Positions 32,693 to 39,987 of a DNA stretch of 64,000 bases are shown here, piece by piece (position 1 is the first letter of the stretch; every line of letters begins with the position of its first letter). A program made the translations under genes and the position numbers. The notes beneath the pieces are model-generated. The model worked only from the letters and a program-made list of their open reading frames with translations. It did not search any database and was not told the origin of the DNA. The stretch is from Symsagittifera roscoffensis (taxonomy: Eukaryota; Xenacoelomorpha; Acoela; Convolutidae), in the NCBI RefSeq assembly GCF_963678635.1, contig NW_026971675.1, positions 1 through 64,000 of the forward strand, read 5' to 3'.

Positions 32693-33707
32693 CGAAAAAA
32701 TATTACAAGCAAAACCATATGAAGTGGGCCAATACGTGTGGGTCTTCCAAAATGTCATACCGCCCAAGGGAACAAAGAAACTACTCAAGAAGTGGAGGGG
32801 ACCATTCATGATAACGGAAGTTCATCAACAAGGACGGTTCTATCGCTTGAGTACTGGGCGAGCGGCACATTATGAAAATCTGAAGCCTCACGTCCCGTCC
32901 CCGGAGGATTGGTGCATACCGAAGGACATGGAGGGTCTTGAGTACCTGGTGGTAGAGCCAGCGTGTGAAGTGAATGAAAAAGTCACCAGAGAGAAAAATG
33001 ATGGTAATGAGAACTTGAGTTTGGACGACAATGAAAAGATAGGAGTGGAGTCTGAAGCAGGATCATTCGTGGAAGAGGACTGGAACGACCCGGAGCAAGA
33101 TGAGGTGCCGAAATGGATGGAGCCAGATCGACCAATACCACCGGGAACCAGGACTGGCAATCGTAAACGGACCGGCTTGAGGTACAACAGATACGGAGAT
33201 GACTTCTTGATCGATAAGATACAGCCAGACAAATTGGGCGAGGAACTACTGAGTGCAGGCGAACTGGAAGCCGAAGAGGAATGGCAGGTCATTGAAGATG
33301 GTGGACACTATCCGCAGGAAGACTACTCGACGCCAGAATTGGAGACGGATCTCGAACAGAGTGAGATAGAGAGGAGGGAGAACACGAACTTGAGGATACT
33401 AGAGTGGATGCGCGATGTCAAAGACGAGAGCCGCGAAGGACAAAGCATTCAACAAGTCGACGTATCATCGGCAAATTATATGAAGGCAGAGGACCCTCTT
33501 TTCGGATGGACGGCAACAGACAGGCCACTGGACATTCCTTCGGACAATTCAGACCCGACAACATCGACGGGGATGTCGATAAATATTTTTGTCCGGGGAG
33601 TGGGGGTAGGACTTACCCACACCGAACATTTGATGATAAAGAAGCTCAAGGAAGTGAGAGAAACAAGCGAATTAGAACTGGAAAAAAAGAGCCAGAGCCT
33701 ACCATAG
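32670..33707 (+). CDS. pol: Integrase C-terminus (GPY/F-like) and acidic pol extension (element C)
   Basis: Residues 20-70 carry the GPY/F-type beta module (VWVFQN, KKWRGPFMITEV, GRFYRLSTGR) that follows the core in Ty3-type integrases. About 270 residues of mostly acidic extension follow, with no chromodomain. The end SINIFVRGVGVGLTHTE lies over the internal polypurine tract. The frame then stops at 33705. The macro module continues in the -1 frame. Confidence 0.8.
   Translation: MRQRRKYDEKILQAKPYEVGQYVWVFQNVIPPKGTKKLLKKWRGPFMITEVHQQGRFYRLSTGRAAHYENLKPHVPSPEDWCIPKDMEGLEYLVVEPACEVNEKVTREKNDGNENLSLDDNEKIGVESEAGSFVEEDWNDPEQDEVPKWMEPDRPIPPGTRTGNRKRTGLRYNRYGDDFLIDKIQPDKLGEELLSAGELEAEEEWQVIEDGGHYPQEDYSTPELETDLEQSEIERRENTNLRILEWMRDVKDESREGQSIQQVDVSSANYMKAEDPLFGWTATDRPLDIPSDNSDPTTSTGMSINIFVRGVGVGLTHTEHLMIKKLKEVRETSELELEKKSQSLP
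33591..33610 (+). promoter_or_regulatory. Central polypurine tract (element C)
   Basis: GTCCGGGGAGTGGGGGTAGG repeats the 3' polypurine tract and extends it. The surrounding 36 or so bases (33588-33623) are identical in D (60161-60196), although pol elsewhere has many synonymous differences. Lentiviruses and Ty1 use a central copy of the tract as a second plus-strand start. Confidence 0.6.
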
Positions 33708-33760
33708 GTCGGAATTTCAAAACGAAATTTGAAATACTCAATGAGTAATCGGAAAACATC

Positions 33761-34204
33761 ATGATAACGGATAGCGACTTCATCCTGTCAAACAGGACTA
33801 GCGCGATCTGCATCACGGCGGACATGAGTTTCAAATCAAGATTGGAAGCTGACTTCAAAAGAGAGTACCAGAACGTGGAGTTTCTGTTCAGACAGAGACC
33901 AGGACTGGGAGGGATGGCAGCGCTTCCACCATCAGTAGCACAAGTCCCGGGCAAATATCTGTGCTTCCTAGTGACGAGGGTCAATGACAGGAACACAATT
34001 AATCCCGAACACGTGATGTTGGCACTAACAAGACTACGAGACTTCATGATTGAAAGAGGAATAACGGAGGTCTCAATGCCGGTGTATGACCCAAACAGGG
34101 GCAAACTGAGCTCAAGGGAGTTGTACGCTATCCTACATGTAGTCTTCGCGGAAACTGAGATAATGGTGTATCTGCACAAGAAATACTACTTGAGCATCGC
34201 CTGA
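33761..34204 (+). CDS. Macro-domain-like module (OARD1/TARG1-type resemblance), element C
   Basis: 147 residues from the first ATG in frame, but homology begins further upstream in the same frame, after an in-frame TAA near 33747. Beta-alpha pattern: ITDSDFIL (strand and acidic turn), SAICITADMS then a basic helix (loop at the nucleotide-binding site), GKYLCFLVTR (64-73), a long helix, ITEVSMPVYDPNRGKL (101-116) and a closing helix-strand (AILHVVFAETEIMVYLH). The SMP strand plus an Asp in the next loop (D110) sits where OARD1/TARG1 has its catalytic Asp. The usual GCG of that loop is absent. Predicted role: binding or removal of ADP-ribose. It is probably the C-terminus of pol, since B reads in one frame. 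Fold assignment is by eye. Confidence 0.6.
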   Translation: MITDSDFILSNRTSAICITADMSFKSRLEADFKREYQNVEFLFRQRPGLGGMAALPPSVAQVPGKYLCFLVTRVNDRNTINPEHVMLALTRLRDFMIERGITEVSMPVYDPNRGKLSSRELYAILHVVFAETEIMVYLHKKYYLSIA

Positions 34205-34703
34205 GTTTGGGACACGGGGGTCTCGAGTTGGGCGTGAGGGAGGAGTCTTGAGTTAGGTACTGGGGTGCGGCACAGGTAAAGGGATCTTAAGACGCGATTG
34301 TCATGACAATTGAATTTTAGAAGAATTAACGGTGCTAAAACATAAAATGAATCTGCATGCTTTTAAGGAAAATTCCAATTGAATTGTTTTAAGTGAAATG
34401 AGAATGATAAGATTTTAATCATACTGGTAAAAGGGGGGTTTCTAGGTTAGGAACATGACATGTTAAGTCTTAATATGGTTTCTGTTTTCAGATCAAGTTT
34501 GAAAAACAAAGTTGAAAATCCAACTATACTCAAGCGAGAGACAGAGAGAGAAATCTTGATTGAACTCGCGATAATCGACACCTACAGCAAGTATTTGCAA
34601 GGGAACATTTCTAGAGAATTCCTGAGTTGGGTAATACTTGAGTCGGTAAGGTAATTCTTGAGCTGGTTAATACATACTTGAATACATCCCGAAGTCACAA
34701 AGA
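34205..34703 (+). other. Noncoding region between pol-macro and block 2 (element C)
   Basis: It has no conserved ORF. It contains the splice-acceptor-like site at 34491 and a degenerate repeat of GGTAATACTTGAGT-like units at 34620-34680, matching the 20-bp repeats of B. Confidence 0.6.
34479..34492 (+). promoter_or_regulatory. Candidate splice acceptor upstream of block 2 (element C)
   Basis: TTTCTGTTTTCAG followed by ATCAAG. It is 287 nt after the macro stop and 212 nt before the block-2 ATG. B (18047) and D (61108) have equivalent sites. The matching donor is not identified. Confidence 0.5.
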
Positions 34704-35096
34704 ATGGCAGACAGATTCTGGAAATCCATGCCCGCGGCCCTGAAGAAGCCTACTCTTGATGAGCTGTACAGACGCCTGAGGGGCCTGGATTATACCCAAA
34801 TAGACGAGAGAATGGCGGTAATGCTGAATGCCATCCTCCAGTTGGAAGACCAGGGTGAATGCAGGGAGTCTGCGACGGAGGCTGTCTTGATGGTCGGCTA
34901 CACCACCGAGGGAATATCAAACCAAGAACAGACCAGATGTTTGTCTTGGAATGTGGATGGAGGAGTAAGGGGTTTTGACTTGGCAAGGAATCCTGGCCTG
35001 AGTAACAACACCGAATATGGCGCAGGGGAATTCCCACTACCAACTAGGCCAACAGAAAGATCTACAGGCCAGAGCTCGAGCGAGATCAGACTCTGA
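34704..35096 (+). CDS. Block-2 N-terminal segment (element C)
   Basis: It starts MADRFWKSMPA, conserved with B. It is mostly helical-looking, about 130 residues (TLDELYRRLRGLDYTQIDERMAVMLNAI), then a polar linker. It is the predicted N-terminus of the second polyprotein. There is no signal peptide, so the product is expected inside the cell. It ends at TGA 35094; homologous sequence continues in the next frame. No known family. Confidence 0.65.
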   Translation: MADRFWKSMPAALKKPTLDELYRRLRGLDYTQIDERMAVMLNAILQLEDQGECRESATEAVLMVGYTTEGISNQEQTRCLSWNVDGGVRGFDLARNPGLSNNTEYGAGEFPLPTRPTERSTGQSSSEIRL

Positions 35097-35098
35097 GG

Positions 35099-35845
35099 TT
35101 GCTTGAGATGCTAAAGGCTGAACATCAGCAGGAGCTAAGGGTGCGGGAGAATGCCGCGAATTGTGAACAACTGAAGTCGGAGTTGGAGAGAATAGAACAA
35201 CGACCACGCGAACTTGACGCACAGAAGGGAGCCAGGCCAAAGGAGCGAGTGGTTACCAGCTCGAGGCCAGAGTCACGCATGGAAGTGGATGAAGCCCCCA
35301 GGGCAAGAGGACGGTTCAACCTTGACCGCGAGGCCCGAGAACACATGAGTGAAGGGTTGGAGGTCTGGATACCGAATGAAGCAACGTCCTCCTTGCGTAG
35401 CTTAGAGACGCAACCCATACGCCCACTGATGGATGTGGCACTGCCGGGATATACCCCAACCTCGACCTCGAGTGACAGTCAGGTGAGCGGCGGCTCATTG
35501 CGTCTGAAGGAGCTGGGCGAGAAATTGAGGCAGAGAAGTCGTGAAAGTTCGGCGAGACCGGAGCTTCCCCCAACTTGGAGGGAACAGCCGGTCAGGAGCG
35601 TCGTGATCTCGAGTTATAAGAAAAACACAGAGAAGAGGTACCACAGGCACAATCGGCTGGATTGGAATGCGGAACAGAAAGCCTGGGTGGAATATCTTGC
35701 GCCACCCCGTGTGCCAGAAGGTGCGGTCCACCTAATCATAGGGGACAGCCTGGTACGGGTGTTGACCCGGATCCAATCGCACTGGCAGACAGGAATCTTG
35801 AGTTTCGCTGGAGCTGCCAACGCCACAGATGTTGGCAACGCTTGA
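35099..35845 (+). CDS. Coiled coil and N-terminal half of SGNH/GDSL hydrolase (element C)
   Basis: Residues 1-50 form a charged coiled coil (EMLKAEHQQELRVRENAANC). A Ser/Pro/Arg linker follows, then the start of an SGNH hydrolase: IIGDSLVR with Gly-Asp-Ser at residues 215-217 (block I, nucleophile) and FAGAAN (block II glycine) near 236. The frame then shifts near 35835 into the frame starting 35829. SGNH enzymes cleave acyl esters. Vertebrate CR1 LINEs carry an esterase of this type in ORF1, so an element-borne copy has precedent. B has lost this part. Confidence 0.75.
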   Translation: MLEMLKAEHQQELRVRENAANCEQLKSELERIEQRPRELDAQKGARPKERVVTSSRPESRMEVDEAPRARGRFNLDREAREHMSEGLEVWIPNEATSSLRSLETQPIRPLMDVALPGYTPTSTSSDSQVSGGSLRLKELGEKLRQRSRESSARPELPPTWREQPVRSVVISSYKKNTEKRYHRHNRLDWNAEQKAWVEYLAPPRVPEGAVHLIIGDSLVRVLTRIQSHWQTGILSFAGAANATDVGNA

Positions 35846-36290
35846 GATGCTAGGGATGACTAAAGTGTACACAGTGACCCTGATGATCGGGACGAATGAT
35901 GTATCAAGGGGAGAAGCGAGGAAAATAACGAGGCTGCATGACAAGATGAGCTGCCTTCTTGAGGAGCTGAGGATCCAGATGGACCCCATCCTGTTGACAG
36001 TATGTACTGTCCCTTATAACATGAAGTTCGATCAGCACGCCTTGGAGATGAACGAGAAGGTGCGGAACCTAAGCAGGGTGATCCGAGAAATCCACCGGAA
36101 AAGTGTGCTCCCCGTCGGACTGTTGGACGTGGCGGAGCGCATGGAGCAAGCGGGATTCCCTGAGGACACCTCCAATGATGGAATCCATTTCGATAGACCG
36201 AGGGGAGCAGAGTGGCTGAATGACGTCTTTCAAGGACACATAAACACGCAGGGCCTTGTCTGGTCGCTTGGGACCGAGGGTCGACACTAG
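35829..36290 (+). CDS. C-terminal half of SGNH/GDSL hydrolase (element C)
   Basis: It has MIGTNDVS (block III G-x-N-D at residues 21-24) and NDGIHFDRPRG (block V with Asp 117 and His 120). Together with GDS upstream these give the complete Ser-Gly-Asn-Asp/His set in order and at normal spacing. This is the strongest enzyme assignment in block 2. A single frameshift separates it from the GDS half, so the enzyme is not made as such from this copy. The tail after about residue 135 enters a Ser/Pro linker in another frame. Confidence 0.8.
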   Translation: MLATLEMLGMTKVYTVTLMIGTNDVSRGEARKITRLHDKMSCLLEELRIQMDPILLTVCTVPYNMKFDQHALEMNEKVRNLSRVIREIHRKSVLPVGLLDVAERMEQAGFPEDTSNDGIHFDRPRGAEWLNDVFQGHINTQGLVWSLGTEGRH

Positions 36291-36590
36291 AGACAGCTCG
36301 AGGAGCAACCAGGCCAGATTGCAGAGTGCCACGCCGATGGAGTCTGAGGAGGTGACGTCATCAACCCCTCCAGGCTCGGCGATATCCTCAGTGGTAGTGG
36401 CAGAGAGCAAGCGGGAAAAGAGGCCTATGGAGACCGCTCGCTTGAGATATCCAGAGAAGGTGAAAGGACTGGACCTAGAGGGTTTGGAATGCAGGCGAGA
36501 TTTGGCGGAGACTCTGGGTATTGAACGAGTGTCGCACGAAGACTTAAACAGACATCATTGCGTGGACTGGTTGAACGAGAACAAAACTGA
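36256..36590 (+). CDS. Linker between the two SGNH-like domains (element C)
   Basis: It is Ser/Pro/Val-rich (SSTPPGSAISSVVVAESK) then a charged helix (LRYPEKVKGLDLEGLECRRDLAETLG) and HCVDWLN. B has the same segment within 16615-17000. It is shifted against both neighbours. No known domain. Confidence 0.55.
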
Positions 36591-38153
36591 TGGAGACCGC
36601 GGACCTGACCGGAATTCCCACAAAAGCGATCATGGGACCCATCAACTACAGACCTCTCAAGCTGCTGGGGAGTCCTGGACTCATAGCAGAACCCCCCAAA
36701 CACCGAACGAGCATCGCCAGGATCAGGTTGGCGACCCCGGCACAGTTGAATGGAATTGCCAGATGCCGCTTACGAAGGCTCGAAATTGGCGGAAGATCCC
36801 AGGTACGGGAATCCCTGTGGGAGCACCAAGCTGGCCAAAACCTTGGCAGTTTACGATAGAGCAGATCCAGCTGCTGCGAGGGTAGTCATTGTGGCGGGAT
36901 CAGACTTCGAAGGGACGTCTCCTAAGTTGTTCTGGCCGGAGACTCTGATATACTCTTTGCCAGGAGCTGAACTAAACCAGATGTTAACTCTAGTGGTGGC
37001 AATAAAGTCGGAGATGCCCTGTGAGCCTGAGCTGCTATTGTTTGCAGGAATGAATGATCATCTGCACGCGACGGGACTTCTTGAGCAGCTGAAGGGCAAT
37101 GAACCGACATCGAGGAAGATATGGGAAGCCATTCAGACGTTGTTTGCAGCAATGAATGAAGTGCAAGAGAATGTTGTCTCGAGATTTGGATCCAAGACGA
37201 AGGTGGTGTTCACCACATCCCCTGGATACGCGAATATGCCACCCACCCTACAATTCGTGTACGCGGTCTTGATCCTAATAGCAGAGGGAAACGAATGGCG
37301 GATTCTAATGGCAGCCCCCAATCGGGAATTGGAGCCATCGAACTTGAGGCTCCGCAAGTCAGAATTGGCAGCGGCATGGGCGGACATATCTCATGCACTG
37401 AGGGGCTTTTATGGATTAGCCGACATCCTGATCGTATTGGACGAGGTGCTCTTGCTAAAGATATCTAACTTTGCCAGGCAACTTAAGTTCAGCCCAGTCA
37501 TCGGGGACGATCACCCGGCGATAAGACAATTGACGGCCAGCTTGTGGTTTCGGAGCATGGAGGTGAAGATCACGAATTCTACCGGCAAGTCTAGAGGTCC
37601 GAGCAACGAGAGAAAAAATGTGGCCGACACGGAGAAACAATTAGAGTCGATGAAATATCGCCTGACGCAAGAGAATGGCTGGTGGCCATTTTTGACACCA
37701 AGGCTGGAGAACGCCACGAATAAGACGAGGGAGGAAGCACCACCCCTCGTGAAACAAGTCTGGAGTTTTCTGGAGAAACAACTGGAGCTGGCCGAAGGAA
37801 GAGACATGACGGTGGCTAGATTTGTCTCGGCCGCCAATGAAGTGACGATTGGAGGGTTCTGGAGAGAGCACGCTGAGGGTGAGCTGAGGACTAGAAGGGA
37901 TCATGAGATTCTTAAGTTCTTGAGTCCTTGCTGGGGGAAAGAATTCATGGCAGGAATGTTCGGCACCACAGCGACTATCTTTGGAGCCTTCGTGCAGGAG
38001 ATACTGGGCATGCGAATCAGCGTGCTCTTGGCTTTATATCTGGTCTACCCCAGATACTTGTTCAACATGGGTCCAGCGTACATGTTTAGTCGAGGAGTAG
38101 AGACACTTCGGGTTGATGGGTATCTGGCACTAGTACTCTTGACCCATGGTTAA
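36590..38153 (+). CDS. Second SGNH-like domain and following unknown region (element C)
   Basis: A short frame (36590-36760) shifts into 36750-38153 (467 residues). Motifs in that frame are VVIVAGSDFEGT (50-52 GSD), LPGAEL (71-73) and LLFAGMNDHL (100-103), in the order of SGNH blocks I, II and III. Ser and Asp of block I are swapped and I see no clear block V, so it may be a binding or structural copy. The remainder has a helical region and a hydrophobic helix (ISVLLALYLVYPRYLF, near 420-440). It ends at TAA 38151-38153, which B lacks. Confidence 0.5.
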
Positions 38154-39203
38154 TTGGTGTCGTTTCATCGATTGATGGAATATGGGGAGCCCCTGTCTAT
38201 GGGGAAAGTCCACTCGAGCATCGAAACCTATTCCTACAAGTGTGCCGGGGGGTTGAAGACGTTGTTAGTGCAATACCTCATGATGCAGAATCGGCACATG
38301 ACGGGTGAAGATAAGAATCCAACATCGAGAGAAGAATGGAAGAAGATGAATGTAGGGATGCCTCTGTTGACGGACCTGTGCCTGGCAATGAGGTCGGACC
38401 CGATGGGGATAATCCGGGGTCTAGAGGAGGTGGTGACCTGCATTTACGGTCCAGCAGTGACGTACGCATTCCCAGATCCCCTGGTAACAACGTATCGTTA
38501 CTCTGTGACGCACTTGAGTCTTATCAGCGTACTGGATGGGACGGCGCTCAATTGGTGTCAGCAGGAGGTGCTTAGAGCACAAATGAGAAATACGGTACTC
38601 TTTGGAAAAGTGAAAGATGCCGAGCTGATAGTGTACAACTTCAGGGGGCAGATGCAATGTAGAATGGGAGGCAAGCGAGAGGGCCCCATCGAAGCGTATC
38701 CCAAGTTCTGGAACTTGAACCCACTGACAGCAGACGGACGAGAGATCTTGAGGATTCCTGCTTGGAAGGAAAGCTTTGCACTGGTCAAAAGGGAGCTGGA
38801 GGCCATAATGGAGAAAGAAATCCTGCCAGCCGCCATGCCTGAGTTCCCGATAGTCAGGAGGATGACCTTGGGAATGAACAGTCCCTTGGTAGTTCCATCC
38901 ATAATGGCGAGGATGACAACGGAGGAAATGCAGAAATACTTCACTGATGGCTGGGACCCCCTGTTCATCGGCTACACGGCGGCGGTCTACTTCCACACTA
39001 GCGAGGCGAAGATAAATTCGTGGACGACGCAAGCGAAAAAGATGAGAGGCTCGCAGCCCCCCGGATATGAGGTGCGAAAGGTCTTGAGAGCTCTTGAGCA
39101 GGAGGGACTTGAGAACATGCTACCAATATGGGATGATGGCAGGATGATCATGATGGAGGGGCACGTTGGTGGACGACATGAAATTTGCAACAAGAAAATA
39201 TAG
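38154..39203 (+). CDS. Block-2 polyprotein, central unknown region (element C)
   Basis: In the same frame as the segment before the TAA, so it is one protein interrupted by a stop. 350 residues without a known domain. Conserved parts are YKCAGGLKTLLVQYLMMQNRHM, GPAVTYAFPDP and DGTALNWCQQ, the last two also present in D (61209-61420). Strong conservation across A-D copies argues that it was functional. The frame changes near 39170 to the one starting at 39166. Confidence 0.6.
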   Translation: MVSFHRLMEYGEPLSMGKVHSSIETYSYKCAGGLKTLLVQYLMMQNRHMTGEDKNPTSREEWKKMNVGMPLLTDLCLAMRSDPMGIIRGLEEVVTCIYGPAVTYAFPDPLVTTYRYSVTHLSLISVLDGTALNWCQQEVLRAQMRNTVLFGKVKDAELIVYNFRGQMQCRMGGKREGPIEAYPKFWNLNPLTADGREILRIPAWKESFALVKRELEAIMEKEILPAAMPEFPIVRRMTLGMNSPLVVPSIMARMTTEEMQKYFTDGWDPLFIGYTAAVYFHTSEAKINSWTTQAKKMRGSQPPGYEVRKVLRALEQEGLENMLPIWDDGRMIMMEGHVGGRHEICNKKI

Positions 39204-39909
39204 GGCACCCTATGGCTTAGAACAGGTGGAAATGAGACAGGAGGGAAAAGAACTAGATGCAGCAGGTCAACTGCACGTGGCCCTGACGGAGCACAAGAGA
39301 TTGGACCCGGCGACACCATCACCACTGTCAGTGGATACACCTGGAGACAAGAGGAGTGGACCCGTGGAGGACCGGTTCAAAAGAATTCTCGAGAGAAGGA
39401 GAAATGAATCAGAAGAAGAGAGTATGGATGAAACTCTCGGTGAAGCCGGTGAGGACATGGAAGTGGGGAATACGCCTGAACCAGGACCATCAGGGGAGGA
39501 GCTCACCATTCAAGAGCTGTTGAAAGACTTGAGCGAGGAGAATTGGGCAGATACTGCCACTCCACCTCTGACTCCGTCCCCCCGGAAGAATCTGGAATTG
39601 ACATTGGCAAGCGAGACCTCCAATATGGGGATGATACTCTTGAGCTCGGAGGAAAGGGAAAAGAATACTTTCGAAGGAAACAGGGACATGTTCCTGGGGT
39701 CTCTGAAGGACGATGCTTGGCAGGAGTTCTTGAAGGAATTCAATCAAGAAGTGGGCAGCGAGACGACGCTGGACAAATTCAAGGAGGAACTGTGGGACAC
39801 AGTTGTGAAGTTTGGAGAACCGCTTCTGATAGGAATGGGCCTGGATGAGAAGGCGAGAAAAGAGCTGCTGAGGAATTCACGATCGAAGACTAGAGAAGAA
39901 AAATGGTAG
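39166..39909 (+). CDS. Block-2 acidic/Pro-rich linker region (element C)
   Basis: An acidic region (EESMDETLGEAGEDMEVGNTP), TATPPLTPSP, then a helical part (LDKFKEELWDTVVKFGEP). It ends at TAG 39907-39909. The next ATG frame (39988) is in the same register and B reads through here, so it is continuous with the following segment apart from this stop. Function unknown. Confidence 0.6.
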   Translation: MVDDMKFATRKYRAPYGLEQVEMRQEGKELDAAGQLHVALTEHKRLDPATPSPLSVDTPGDKRSGPVEDRFKRILERRRNESEEESMDETLGEAGEDMEVGNTPEPGPSGEELTIQELLKDLSEENWADTATPPLTPSPRKNLELTLASETSNMGMILLSSEEREKNTFEGNRDMFLGSLKDDAWQEFLKEFNQEVGSETTLDKFKEELWDTVVKFGEPLLIGMGLDEKARKELLRNSRSKTREEKW

Positions 39910-39987
39910 GACAGCTCTACTCTGAAACAAAAAACTGTAGATAAAATAGTTGATCATATAAAAGGGGATAAGGTTGGGACTAGTAAT

